A DNA stretch of 64,000 nucleotides from Bacillus sp. 1NLA3E (GCF_000242895.2 NC_021171.1:2142001-2206000); one strand, 5' to 3'. Shown: positions 45,994-54,704, counted from the stretch's first letter. Program-made: numbers and translations. Notes: generated by a model not told the origin, from the sequence alone.

Positions 45994-46476
45994 ATGGATT
46001 TTAACATTATTGAAAGAGAATCTTTTCAAGTTGTGGGGATAAAACGAGAATTTTTATGCGGGGCAGGTGATGCAGGAATTCCAGGTGTTCCAGAATATTG
46101 GCTTGAATCCAGTAAAAATGGAACATTTGATCAATTGTTTCCTTTACATAATGGTGAAATCCCAGGTTTATTGGGTGTTACGGACAATTTTAATCCTGTT
46201 AAAAATGTAGTCGACTATTGGATTGCAGTAGAACACAATGGGGATGTGCCATCTGGGTTGGCAAGCATTGTATTCCCAGCATCCAAATGGGTCGTATTTG
46301 AAGTTCGTGGCCCCATACCATCTGCTATGATAAATGCATGGCAACAAATATATTCAGGCTGGTTCAAGGTAAATGGATTTGAACCTGCTGCAAAAATAGC
46401 ACCAATTGAAGCATATTTCGATCCTGATCTCGATAGTCCTAATTCACTCAATCAAATTTGGGTCGCAATTAAATAA
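45994..46476 (+). CDS. GyrI-like small-molecule-binding domain protein
   Basis: A 160-residue standalone effector-binding domain of the GyrI/AraC-E-bind type (MDFNIIERESFQVVGIKREF start, then IPGLLGVTDNF and WVVFEVRGPIPSAMINAWQQ). Such proteins bind drugs or small organic ligands but lack a DNA-binding part here, so they may act as sequestering proteins. AAGAGGTGGAAATCAG precedes the ATG. It stands alone between the efe operon and a terminator. Confidence 0.8.
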   Translation: MDFNIIERESFQVVGIKREFLCGAGDAGIPGVPEYWLESSKNGTFDQLFPLHNGEIPGLLGVTDNFNPVKNVVDYWIAVEHNGDVPSGLASIVFPASKWVVFEVRGPIPSAMINAWQQIYSGWFKVNGFEPAAKIAPIEAYFDPDLDSPNSLNQIWVAIK

Positions 46477-46523
46477 TTGAAAACATATTTCAGAAATTCC
46501 GTTGTGCTCCTTTTATCCATAGG

Positions 46524-46568
46524 AAAAATAACCTCTAGATCTTAATGATCTTGAGGTTATTTTTTTTT
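46524..46568 (+). terminator. Terminator after the GyrI-like gene
   Basis: AAAAATAACCTC and GAGGTTATTTTT pair with an inner GATC palindrome, then a T run. Confidence 0.8.
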
Positions 46569-46694
46569 GGACTCTTTCTTATGTCATAAGTTATTTTTTC
46601 ATTTAGGGAGTGAATGGAAAATAAGACAATCGTACAAGCAAAGTTTTGTAACCGTCATATATTGAAAATGTAACCATTAGGGGGGATAAAGTGA

Positions 46695-46845
46695 GTTGAA
46701 ATACTGTTAATTGTGGTGATTCTTCAAATAATCATCGTTTTGACTCAAATTGACTGGCGTTTTGATTGATCTTGTTTTTATCACAGGAATTTATGTCATA
46801 GAAGGGCATAATCAAAGGTTATTGGAAGTTGCTCTCCTTAGGTAG
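46695..46845 (+). pseudogene. Broken small membrane protein gene
   Basis: One frame reads VEILLIVVILQIIIVLTQID, then a single extra T in TTTT near 46765 moves to a second frame, IDLVFITGIYVIEGHNQRLL, ending at a stop at 46845. Together they give a likely small transmembrane protein of about 51 residues. The first codon is GTT, not a start, although GGGGGGAT lies at the right distance upstream. So both the start and the frame appear damaged. Confidence 0.45.
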
Positions 46846-46897
46846 TGACCATAATGCCCATTTGTAATAAGAACATGCGCTATTCAATTATCAAAAA

Positions 46898-46906
46898 CAT
46901 AGGCTA
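46898..46906 (+). promoter_or_regulatory. Sigma-K-like -10 element of the SR-repeat gene
   Basis: CATAGGCTA matches the sigma-K -10 pattern CATANNNTA. A good AC-type -35 is not present at the usual distance, so this is a half-match. The position, 55 bp before the start codon, suits a mother-cell coat gene. Confidence 0.4.
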
Positions 46907-46960
46907 GAAGGTAAACAGAAAGAGTTTTTATGAAAAAATTAATTAATAAGGAGATTGGTT

Positions 46961-47590
46961 ATGCAAATAGTTACTGATAAGGATATTCAAAATGCAGTAG
47001 ATGAAATACAAAAGGCTGGAATGGGAGAGTTTTTAATCCAGGAGCCAAAATCAATGAGTGCTGGACCTCTAAGTTCTAGACGTTCAAGCCGCCGTTCAAG
47101 CCGCCGTTCAAGCCGCCGCTCAAGCCGCCGTTCAAGCCATCGTTCAAGCCGCCGTTCAAGCCATCGTTCAAGCCGCCGTTCAAGCCGCCGTTCAGGCCGT
47201 CGTTCAGGCCGTCGTTCAAGCCGCCGTTCAAGCCGCCGTTCAGGCCGTCGTTCAGGCCGTCGTTCAAGCCGCCGTTCAAGCCGCCGTTCAGGCCGTCGTT
47301 CGAGCCGCCGTTCAGGCCGTCGTTCGAGCCGTCGTTCAAGCCGCCGTTCAAGCCGCCGTTCGAGCCGTCGTTCAAGTCGTCGTTCGAGCCGTCGCTCAGG
47401 TCGTCGTTCAAGCCGCTGTTCGAGCCGTCGTTCAAACCGCCGTTCGAGCCGTCGTTCAAGCCGCCGTTCGAGCCGTCGTTCAAGTCGTCGTTCAAGCCGT
47501 CGTTCAGGCCGTCGTTCGAGCCGTCGTTCAGGCCGTCGTTCAAGCCGCCGTTCAGGCCGTCGTTCGAGCCGTCGTTCAAGCCGCAGATAA
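46961..47590 (+). CDS. Ser-Arg repeat protein, CotG-like candidate spore coat protein
   Basis: A 209-residue protein. The N-terminal 40 residues (MQIVTDKDIQNAVDEIQKAG...) are ordinary and helical. The rest is an almost unbroken SSRR repeat in which G, H, N or C sometimes replaces S, for about 42 units and a very strong positive charge. AAGGAG lies 8 bp before the ATG. The pattern resembles CotG of Bacillus, a coat protein phosphorylated by CotH; the similarity is in composition only. The opposite strand of the repeat also has a long open frame, an artefact of the 12-bp periodicity. Confidence 0.75.
   Translation: MQIVTDKDIQNAVDEIQKAGMGEFLIQEPKSMSAGPLSSRRSSRRSSRRSSRRSSRRSSHRSSRRSSHRSSRRSSRRSGRRSGRRSSRRSSRRSGRRSGRRSSRRSSRRSGRRSSRRSGRRSSRRSSRRSSRRSSRRSSRRSSRRSGRRSSRCSSRRSNRRSSRRSSRRSSRRSSRRSSRRSGRRSSRRSGRRSSRRSGRRSSRRSSRR
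47081..47587 (+). repeat. 12-bp tandem repeat encoding SSRR units
   Basis: About 42 copies of the 12-nt unit CGTTCAAGCCGC with limited variation (CGT/CGC, TCA/TCG, AGC/GGC). Near-identity of units implies recent expansion by slippage or unequal crossing over. It is not a CRISPR array, since there are no spacers. Confidence 0.9.
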
Positions 47591-47638
47591 GGCAGTATTT
47601 GTTCTCTATTTATGCAAAATAAATAAAAATGAAAATAA

Positions 47639-47680
47639 GAAGGTATACTGTATCACATTTGGGTACAGCATACCTTTTTG
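47639..47680 (+). terminator. Terminator of the SR-repeat gene
   Basis: AAGGTATaCTGT and ACAGcATACCTT pair over a 13-nt loop, then TTTTTG. Confidence 0.8.
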
Positions 47681-47871
47681 TTTTTTATACCATTCCTTTT
47701 GGGATGAAGTCGGGCCTCAAATGGGTGAAAAATCCACAACTCAACTAGTATAAACTGGTAGAATATATTTGAACTCCCCTGCTTCAGGTGAGGAATTAGG
47801 GATTATTTACATATATTGAGGTTTTCATAAAATTTCATTTTTATAATAATGAGGAGTGAGTAACACGGATT

Positions 47872-48606
47872 ATGTATTTAGAAATCGAACTGAAAAACGT
47901 CAGTAAAACATTCATTAATGACAATGAAACGTTCTCTGTTTTAAAAGGAATAAGTGCCGATGTAAAAAAAGGGGAGATTGTCACGATTGTTGGTCCATCT
48001 GGATCAGGGAAAAGCACCATTTTATCTTTGTGTAATTTATTGCAAACTGCCGATGAAGGAGATATATGTATTCAGGGTAAGGAAGTTCGCAGGTGGAATA
48101 TTCAAGATCTAAGGTGTCAAGTTGGGATAGCCTTTCAGGATGCCCCAATGTTAAAAGGGACCGCGTTAGATAATTTGAGCCTACCAGCCCAATTGCAAGG
48201 AAGAGTTTTAGAGAATCCTAACCAATACATGGAGTATGTGGGTCTCTCGGTGGACCTTTTAACTCGTGAAGCTAAAGACCTTTCTGGGGGACAGAGGCAA
48301 AGATTATCACTTGCCAGAACCCTTGTTAATGAGCCATCTATTTTGCTTTTAGATGAAATCACCTCTTCACTTGATTCCTCAGCATCATATGAGGTGGAAG
48401 AACTCATCATGCGAATCAACAGGGAACGCCATACGACCATCCTCTGGGTGACCCATGATTTATTACAAGCAGAACGAGTTGGGGATCAAACATGGCTCGT
48501 TGTCGATGGGAAAATAATAGAAGCCGCCGCAACGAAGCAATTTTTCACTAACCCCAAAAATGAACAAACGAAACAATTTTTAGAAATGAAGAGGGAATAT
48601 AAATGA
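47872..48606 (+). CDS. fetA: Iron export ABC transporter ATP-binding protein FetA-like
   Basis: A 244-residue ABC ATPase: Walker A GPSGSGKST, signature LSGGQRQRLSLART, Walker B LLLDEITSSLD. With FetB it forms the FetAB (YbbL/YbbM, YjkA/YjkB) family, which exports iron and aids peroxide resistance in E. coli. ATG 47872; the ribosome site GAGGAGTGAG lies slightly far upstream. It overlaps fetB by 4 bp, so the two are coupled. A damaged second copy lies at the right edge of the window. Confidence 0.88.
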   Translation: MYLEIELKNVSKTFINDNETFSVLKGISADVKKGEIVTIVGPSGSGKSTILSLCNLLQTADEGDICIQGKEVRRWNIQDLRCQVGIAFQDAPMLKGTALDNLSLPAQLQGRVLENPNQYMEYVGLSVDLLTREAKDLSGGQRQRLSLARTLVNEPSILLLDEITSSLDSSASYEVEELIMRINRERHTTILWVTHDLLQAERVGDQTWLVVDGKIIEAAATKQFFTNPKNEQTKQFLEMKREYK

Positions 48607-49361
48607 GTTTATTTGCCATTTTATTAAGTTTTGGTTTTGTTGTGATTTCCCTATTTCTAACACTAAGCTTCAAACTAGGACTCGGCCGTGATTTAATCAT
48701 AACGAGTATCCGAGCTACTTTACAATTATTCATCGTCGGATATATTTTAAAAATGGTTTTTGGTTTCGACCATCCACTCGTTGTGATATTAATGCTGTTG
48801 GTTATGATTGTTGTTGCAGCCAAAAGTGCAGCAAAACGCGGAAAAGGCTTGCCACATATTTTTTGGATTATTTTCTTCACCATTTCAATTGTTGAGATTA
48901 TTACCCAAGGATTTTTATTAGGATTGCGAATTGTACCTGCAACTCCACCTTACATCATCTCCATTAGCGGTATGATAATCGGAAACTCAATGGTGATCGC
49001 TAACCTCTTCTTAAATCGAATAAAAGGGGAGTTAGAGATGAGAAAAGAGGAAGTACTACTCGTATTATCATTGGGTGGGAGTATCAAACAATCCATTTAT
49101 CCCATCTTAAAGCAATCCATTCGATCAAGCCTAATCCCGACAATTGAAGGCCAAAAAACTATCGGTCTGGTCCAACTTCCCGGCATGATGACCGGGCAAA
49201 TCATCGCTGGAGCAGATCCTGTACAGGCAGTTCGATTTCAACTCCTGATTGTATTTATGATTCTGTCAGCTGCTTCGCTAACAGCTATTATCCTGGGCTT
49301 CCTTATTTATCCTGGATTATTTAATAAGCATCACCAACTAGATATTCAGTCATGGAAATAA
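48603..49361 (+). CDS. fetB: Iron export ABC transporter permease FetB-like
   Basis: A 252-residue UPF0014-family membrane protein with about seven helices and the motif GMIIGNSMVIANLFLNRI (about 120-137). Partner of the upstream ATPase, sharing the ATGA overlap. Its position after efeOBU and the SR-repeat gene puts iron import and probable iron export within 8 kb. Confidence 0.88.
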   Translation: MSLFAILLSFGFVVISLFLTLSFKLGLGRDLIITSIRATLQLFIVGYILKMVFGFDHPLVVILMLLVMIVVAAKSAAKRGKGLPHIFWIIFFTISIVEIITQGFLLGLRIVPATPPYIISISGMIIGNSMVIANLFLNRIKGELEMRKEEVLLVLSLGGSIKQSIYPILKQSIRSSLIPTIEGQKTIGLVQLPGMMTGQIIAGADPVQAVRFQLLIVFMILSAASLTAIILGFLIYPGLFNKHHQLDIQSWK

Positions 49362-49489
49362 GCTAAGAGGATAAACCTTTTCTTTTGGAGGAGCATCTTA
49401 TATTATTTAAAAATAACAAATTAGCTTACCGACCCTTGATTACATAAATGAATTACTATGACTCTTACACATAGAAGGAAGATGTTTTT

Positions 49490-50692
49490 TTGAAAACAGG
49501 AAAATGGACAGCATTATTTTGGATTGCTGTTTCTGAATTATTTGCTTTAAGTTTGTGGTTTAGCGCTTCCGTTATTTTACCTGAGTTAAAGGGTATATGG
49601 AGTCTAACTGCTTTTACCGAAGCGTGGGTATCTGCTGCAGTTCCAATTGGTTTTGTTGTGGGCGCACTAGTTAGTTCCTATTTTGGAATAGCTGACCAAC
49701 ATAATCCACGCAAGATTTTTGCCATTTCTGCTACTATAGGTGCGGTAGTAAATGGAGTCCTCATCATGGCTGACAATGCTATTTTAGGTATTTTTCTGCG
49801 GATTCTAACTGGGATAACACTTGCAGGGGTGTATCCAACAGCTGTTAAAATTTTAACACAATGGTTTCCCCAAAAAAGGGGCTTACCTGTTGGTATATTA
49901 ATAGCAGCACTAACTTTAGGTTCTTCATTGCCTCATTTTGTCATCCTATTTTTTTCTGCTGTTAATTGGAAGATGGTCATTTTGATTACTTCTATTTTGG
50001 CCCTTATTTCTGCATGGATTGTGGATCGGATTTTAGAGGATGCTCCTGATGTATCAGTATCGTCCTTTTCTTTTAAACTATTAAAAAAAGTGATGGTCAA
50101 TAAACCTGTAATGCTAGCCAACTATGGATATTTTGGACATATGTGGGAGCTTTATGCAATGTGGACATGGCTACCGGCTTTTTTAACTGCCAGTCTCAAA
50201 ATTTCTTTACCAGATGCGGAACAATCGTTGATTGCCCTTATTTCGTTTATTTCAATTGGTATAGCTGGGGGAATTGGTTGCGTATTAGGTGGATTGGTTG
50301 CGGACAAATTGGGAAGGTCTAATTTAACGCTAATTTCAATGTTTATCAGTGGTTTATGCGCTGTTTTGATTGGGTTCACATATGGTCATTCATTCTGGTT
50401 AACCCTTGTATTCGCTGTGTTCTGGGGGATGTCTGTCATTTCGGACTCGGCCCAATTTTCAGTAGCCGTTTCGGAGTTCTCTGAAAAGGAATACCTTGGA
50501 ACAGCTCTCACTTTTCAAATGTGTGTCGGTTTTTTGATTACGATCATTTCGATTAACATAATACCAATTGTCCAAAAAAGTATAGGTTGGGAATGGGTAT
50601 TTACCTTATTGAGTATTGGCCCGATTCTTGGGATTATTGCTATGTTTAAATACAAACATTTTGAAACAAGGCGTGAAATAACAAAAAAATGA
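49490..50692 (+). CDS. MFS transporter
   Basis: A 400-residue, 12-helix major facilitator. TTG 49490 is preceded by AGAAGGAAG; no better start is near. The loop QWFPQKRGLPVGI between helices 4 and 5 and the ADKLGRS motif between helices 8 and 9 are typical of the family. Substrate unknown. The deacetylase gene begins 10 bp after the stop and may be cotranscribed. Confidence 0.8.
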   Translation: MKTGKWTALFWIAVSELFALSLWFSASVILPELKGIWSLTAFTEAWVSAAVPIGFVVGALVSSYFGIADQHNPRKIFAISATIGAVVNGVLIMADNAILGIFLRILTGITLAGVYPTAVKILTQWFPQKRGLPVGILIAALTLGSSLPHFVILFFSAVNWKMVILITSILALISAWIVDRILEDAPDVSVSSFSFKLLKKVMVNKPVMLANYGYFGHMWELYAMWTWLPAFLTASLKISLPDAEQSLIALISFISIGIAGGIGCVLGGLVADKLGRSNLTLISMFISGLCAVLIGFTYGHSFWLTLVFAVFWGMSVISDSAQFSVAVSEFSEKEYLGTALTFQMCVGFLITIISINIIPIVQKSIGWEWVFTLLSIGPILGIIAMFKYKHFETRREITKK

Positions 50693-50702
50693 GGAATTAT
50701 CG

Positions 50703-51410
50703 ATGAAAAAAAGAATACATATTTTACTGTTGATACTCGCATTATTTCTCCTATTATTATTTGGAATCTATAAATTAATGAATTCACGAACACACCAAAT
50801 ATTTGGAGGAATTACTAATCACGTTAACACTAATGAAAAGGTTGTTGCATTAACCTTCGATGATGGTCCAACAAAAAACGTAGATAAGATATTGCCTGTG
50901 TTAGATAAATATAACGCGAAGGCAACCTTTTTTCTTATAGGTAATGAGTTAAAACAAAATCCCAAGCTAGGTCGAAAAATTGTAGAATCAGGACATCAAA
51001 TTGGAAATCATACTTATAATCATGAGCGAATGATATTTAAAAGTCCCATATATATTAAGCGGGAAATTGAAAAAACAAATAAAGAAATTCTTAAAACAGG
51101 TTATCAGGGAGAAATAGATTTTCGTCCACCTAATGGTAAGAAACTAGTTGCTCTACCTTTATATTTAAAGAGTCATCATTTAGATACGATTACCTGGAAT
51201 CTTGAGCCAGATACCTTCTATTCTTCTGTATCTAAAAAAGTGAATTATGTAAGAAAAAATGTGAAACCAGGTTCGATTATTTTACTACATCCCATGTACG
51301 ATCAAACTGGTGATGAGCTAAAAGCCATTGAAGGAATTTTAAAATCCTTAACAGAGGATGGATACACATTTGTTACGGTGAATGAACTTCAGAAATATTC
51401 TGAGGACTAA
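50703..51410 (+). CDS. Polysaccharide deacetylase (NodB domain), membrane-anchored
   Basis: A 235-residue protein with one N-terminal membrane anchor (about 5-24) and an extracytoplasmic NodB domain. TFDDGPT (about 51-57) has the catalytic base and metal-binding Asp. HQIGNHTYNH (about 98-107) has the metal His residues. FRPPNGK and LLHPMY complete the pattern. It likely deacetylates peptidoglycan or another polysaccharide, as PdaA-type enzymes do. The ribosome site ATGAGGAATTATCG precedes the ATG. Confidence 0.87.
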   Translation: MKKRIHILLLILALFLLLLFGIYKLMNSRTHQIFGGITNHVNTNEKVVALTFDDGPTKNVDKILPVLDKYNAKATFFLIGNELKQNPKLGRKIVESGHQIGNHTYNHERMIFKSPIYIKREIEKTNKEILKTGYQGEIDFRPPNGKKLVALPLYLKSHHLDTITWNLEPDTFYSSVSKKVNYVRKNVKPGSIILLHPMYDQTGDELKAIEGILKSLTEDGYTFVTVNELQKYSED

Positions 51411-51426
51411 AATAAAAGCTTTAACA

Positions 51427-51464
51427 AAACACGATGAAAAGTTTTTTCATCGTGTTTTTTCACT
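51427..51464 (+). terminator. Terminator of the deacetylase gene
   Basis: AACACGATGAAAA-GTT-TTTTCATCGTGTT followed by TTTTC. Confidence 0.88.
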
Positions 51465-51471
51465 GTTTAGC

Positions 51472-51677
51472 GGTATTTGGGACAGAAAAACCACAAATAA
51501 TGACCTTTGGAGAAACTCCACCAAACCCAGATATCAACTTCCTGAGGAAGCGAAAGATTAAGTCATGCACACGCGGCTTAATATTAGTGAAAGCAATGTG
51601 ATGTTTTTTCAGGCTCTCCGTTTGTTGCTGGGAACAATATTAGCCTTGCAGTAGTCAGTAAGAATTTGGATTAAATC
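51472..51677 (+). pseudogene. Fragment of a PhnB-like VOC gene
   Basis: The DNA is closely related to 40913-41120 of the intact gene at 40847. It encodes AVFGTEKPQIMTFGETPPNP then breaks up through small deletions. The 5' end and the C-terminal third are missing. It ends 45 bp before the TnrA box of the first guanidine transcript. Confidence 0.8.
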
Positions 51678-51721
51678 AATTTCTTGTATAAACAAATATT
51701 TTATTTTATCTGAAAAAATGA

Positions 51722-51773
51722 TGTCAGATTATCTTACAAACTAGTTGTTTAGGATTCTTTTTCATATTACACT
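51722..51773 (+). promoter_or_regulatory. TnrA/GlnR box and promoter, guanidine ABC transcript
   Basis: TGTCAGATTATCTTACA (51722-51738) fits the consensus TGTNANAWWWTNTNACA exactly. A -10-like TACACT lies at 51768-51773, 29 bp beyond the box. With a start site near 51780 the box centre is about -50, the activating position used by TnrA. So this transcript is expected to be raised when nitrogen is limiting. Confidence 0.7.
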
Positions 51774-51837
51774 ATGAATAAATTAGGGTTAATTCAATAA
51801 AAATAAAGGCTCCCCAATATGTTTAGGTGGGAGCAAC

Positions 51838-52010
51838 TAGCTGTCTAGGGTTCCGTTATTGACTGGTCCGAAAAAGGAGTGGTATTTTACCCAGTTAATA
51901 AGTCTGGTCCGAGAGAGAGCGTATAGAAATGGATCAAGAAACCTTTTCTATATACACGGAAGGATAAAAGCCTGGGAGATACTACTCTCCTAGTCTTTTA
52001 TCCTTTTTTT
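51838..52010 (+). ncRNA. Guanidine-I riboswitch (ykkC) with terminator, copy 1
   Basis: The aptamer has the diagnostic blocks TCTAGGGTTCCG (51844-51855), CTGGTCCGAGAGAGAGC (51904-51920) and ACGGAAGGATAAAAGCCTGG (51956-51975). Arm GGATAAAAG pairs with CTTTTATCC (51995-52003) to form a terminator, with a T run at 52004-52010. So ligand binding should prevent termination. The arm between the first two blocks is longer than in the other copies and contains a second GACTGGTCCG. Upstream of an ABC importer. Confidence 0.88.
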
Positions 52011-52055
52011 GTTAAAGCAACAATTACTAAAAATTATATGATTGAGGTGGATTTG

Positions 52056-53075
52056 ATGAAGAAGAAACATACGTTATTGGCTATTCTTTTAGTCGGAGTA
52101 TTACTCCTGACAGCATGTGGTAAATCAACTGACAAGGTATCAAATAGTGAGGACAAAAAAACAGAAACAATCAAAATTGGGTTTAGTGCTTTACCTAGTT
52201 GGTATTTATGGCATCTTGTTGAGGAAAAGGGATTTTTTAAAAAACATGATGTAGATGTGGAATTAGTTTGGTTTCCAGTTTATGCGGATTCTCTGTCGGC
52301 ATTAAATGCGGGGCAAATCGATGGAAACAGCCAAGCACTTCTTGATACAATCTCTCCTTTAGATAAAGGAATCAATTTGAAAACTGTTTTTATCACCGAT
52401 AATTCTGAAGGTGGAGATGGATTAGTTGCCGAGGATCAAATTAAGTCCATAAAGGATTTAAAAGGGAAGAGAATCGGAACGGAAATAGGTACGATTGAAC
52501 ATTTCTTTATGCTAACTGCCCTTGAAGACGCAGGTCTACAGGAATCTGACGTTGAGTTTACAAATATGGCTGTCCCCGATGCTGGAAATGCTTTAATTGC
52601 TGGAAAATTAGATGCAGCGGGATTATGGGAACCTTTTTTAAGCAAATCCGTTCAGAAGGGCAATACCCATAAATTGGTCACATCTGCGGAATACCCTGGC
52701 TTAATATCTGACGTTTTTGCGGTTAGTGAAGGAGCCTCAAAGGAGAAAAAGGATGAGCTCCAAAAAGTAGTTGCGGCTTGGTTCGATGCCGTTGATTATT
52801 TAGCAAATAACCATGATGAAGCGGTCAAAATTATAGCCAAAAAAGCAGGGATTTCAGAGGAAGAATTAGAGGTAGGACTGCAAGGATTTAGGGTGTTTAC
52901 ACCTGATGAAAATCTAGCTGCTTTTAAAACGGGAAATAGCTACGACTCTTTTTACTACACTGCCGAGAAAAATGCGGAATTTTTAAAGAGACTCGAATAT
53001 ATCAAAGACGTTCCTGACTTTAAGGATTTTGTCGACACATCCTATATTGAAAATGAAATTAAACAAAATAAATAG
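52056..53075 (+). CDS. ABC transporter substrate-binding lipoprotein (guanidine-associated)
   Basis: A 339-residue binding protein of the NitT/TauT/SsuA type. The signal peptide ends LLTACGKS with lipidated Cys at about residue 20. The domain has GLQESDV-like and AGLWEPFLSKS segments typical of the family. ATG 52056 is set by GAGGTGG; a longer ATG at 52038 overlaps the ribosome site. Because it sits behind a guanidine-I riboswitch, guanidine or a related cation is the likely ligand. Experiments on related riboswitch-linked ABC systems support this idea, but the ligand here is not proven. Confidence 0.85.
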   Translation: MKKKHTLLAILLVGVLLLTACGKSTDKVSNSEDKKTETIKIGFSALPSWYLWHLVEEKGFFKKHDVDVELVWFPVYADSLSALNAGQIDGNSQALLDTISPLDKGINLKTVFITDNSEGGDGLVAEDQIKSIKDLKGKRIGTEIGTIEHFFMLTALEDAGLQESDVEFTNMAVPDAGNALIAGKLDAAGLWEPFLSKSVQKGNTHKLVTSAEYPGLISDVFAVSEGASKEKKDELQKVVAAWFDAVDYLANNHDEAVKIIAKKAGISEEELEVGLQGFRVFTPDENLAAFKTGNSYDSFYYTAEKNAEFLKRLEYIKDVPDFKDFVDTSYIENEIKQNK

Positions 53076-53090
53076 AAAAGGGTGAAATGA

Positions 53091-53909
53091 ATGGTGCAGA
53101 TAAAAAGAAATAAAACGATGCGAGTATTAATATCTATTCGTGAAGAAATACCTAAAAAATGGTATTTTATTGGTGTAACCATTGCCTTTTTGTTACTCCT
53201 GATTACCTGGAATGTCCTTAGTTTTTTAAAGCTAGTAGACGAAGTATTTCTTCCAACTCCAATTGATGTGTTGTTTTCTTTATTCCAATCACTTGCAAGT
53301 TTGGATTTTTGGAATCAAATTGGTATCAGTGTCTACCGAGTGTTTATGGGCTTTTTACTGGCATGTGCCATCGGAATTCCACTTGGAATATTGGCTGGGA
53401 CCTTTAAATTCGCTGAATCATTTATATTACCGATCTCTGAATTTATTAGATACATGCCGGCAGCAGCCTTTATTCCCTTGATTATGGTTTGGGCTGGGAT
53501 CGGAGAAACGGCCAAGATTTTAGTCATTTTCATTGGTTGCTTTTTCCAACTTGTTCTGATGGTAACCGATGACACTTATCGAATCAGTAAGGACCTCCTA
53601 TCTGCCTCTTACACTCTTGGAGCTAATCGTCGCCAGGTCATCAATCGCGTGATCATACCGGCCATGCTACCCAAATTGATGACTACAATGCGCATGATTA
53701 TGGGATGGGCTTGGACATATTTAGTCGTTTCAGAATTAGTTGCTGCTAATAGTGGTCTTGGGTACACAATTATGAAGGCCCAACGCTTTTTAGATACTGA
53801 GTCGATATTTGTTGGGATTATTGTGATTGGACTGCTTGGGTTAATTATTGATAGAGGCTTTGCTGTTGCCAACAAAAAAATATTTCCTTGGGTGGAAGGA
53901 GGAAACTAA
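53091..53909 (+). CDS. ABC transporter permease, NitT/TauT-type
   Basis: A 272-residue membrane protein with six helices and the EAA loop ASYTLGANRRQVINRVIIP (about 180-198), which contacts the ATPase. A 15-bp gap separates it from the previous stop, and the ATPase start follows immediately. Middle gene of the guanidine-riboswitch ABC operon. Confidence 0.88.
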   Translation: MVQIKRNKTMRVLISIREEIPKKWYFIGVTIAFLLLLITWNVLSFLKLVDEVFLPTPIDVLFSLFQSLASLDFWNQIGISVYRVFMGFLLACAIGIPLGILAGTFKFAESFILPISEFIRYMPAAAFIPLIMVWAGIGETAKILVIFIGCFFQLVLMVTDDTYRISKDLLSASYTLGANRRQVINRVIIPAMLPKLMTTMRMIMGWAWTYLVVSELVAANSGLGYTIMKAQRFLDTESIFVGIIVIGLLGLIIDRGFAVANKKIFPWVEGGN

Positions 53910-54704
53910 ATGTTGAACGTTCTAAAATCTCAATTTGAAATCGAACAATCCCAAATTGAAATAGAGATAAATGGGTTATCGAAGGTGTATAAATCCAAAA
54001 ATGGGATCTTTCAAGCCTTAGACGACGTATCACTTTATGTGAAAAATGAAGAATTTGTCTCCATTCTTGGACCCTCCGGATGCGGAAAATCTACGATCTT
54101 ACGGATCTTGGCTGGTTTAGAAGATGCTACATCTGGAAGTGTAAAAGTAGCAGGGGAAGCGGTGCTTGGCCCCAGTGTCAAACGGGGAATGGTCTTCCAA
54201 TCCTATACCCTATTTCCGTGGCTGACAGTCCGCGAAAACATTGAATTCGGGCTTAAACTTAAGAAATTAAAGGCCAAGGAGTGCAAGGAAATATCCGATA
54301 AATATTTAGTATTAGTTGGTCTGGAACGGTTTGCCAATTCATATGGAAAAGAGTTATCAGGTGGTATGAAGCAACGGGTCGCAATCGCTCGGTCACTTGC
54401 GAATAGTCCTGAAGTATTGTTAATGGATGAACCGTTTGGAGCCCTCGATGCGCAAACCAAGCAATCGATGCAGCAGCTACTTCTAGATATTTGGAAAAAA
54501 GAAAAAACAACGATTGTATTTATCACTCATGATATTGATGAATCAATTTTCCTATCGCAACGGATCTATGTCATGGAGGCAAGGCCTGGAAAAATAAAAG
54601 AGGAAATTAATGCGGACCTTCATTTGTTTAAGAATGGAGAACTTGTAGATGTAAACCAATTTATGAAAGTTAAAAAGCATATTATTTCATTATTAAAGCA
54701 TTGA
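53910..54704 (+). CDS. ABC transporter ATP-binding protein, NitT/TauT-type
   Basis: A 264-residue ATPase: Walker A GPSGCGKST, Q-loop in VFQSYTLFPW, signature LSGGMKQRVAIARS, Walker B VLLMDEPFGALD. ATG 53910 comes directly after the permease stop, with AAGGAGG inside the permease end. It energises the importer. Confidence 0.9.
   Translation: MLNVLKSQFEIEQSQIEIEINGLSKVYKSKNGIFQALDDVSLYVKNEEFVSILGPSGCGKSTILRILAGLEDATSGSVKVAGEAVLGPSVKRGMVFQSYTLFPWLTVRENIEFGLKLKKLKAKECKEISDKYLVLVGLERFANSYGKELSGGMKQRVAIARSLANSPEVLLMDEPFGALDAQTKQSMQQLLLDIWKKEKTTIVFITHDIDESIFLSQRIYVMEARPGKIKEEINADLHLFKNGELVDVNQFMKVKKHIISLLKH

Noticed and set aside
47076-47579. Long minus-strand frame of Asn/Asp/Gly/Leu repeats opposite the SR-repeat gene
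   Set aside because: It arises from the 12-bp periodicity of the tandem repeat; it has no ribosome site and no non-repeat portion.
47081-47587. Regular short repeats suggesting a CRISPR array
   Set aside because: The units are directly adjacent without spacers and encode a continuous protein repeat.
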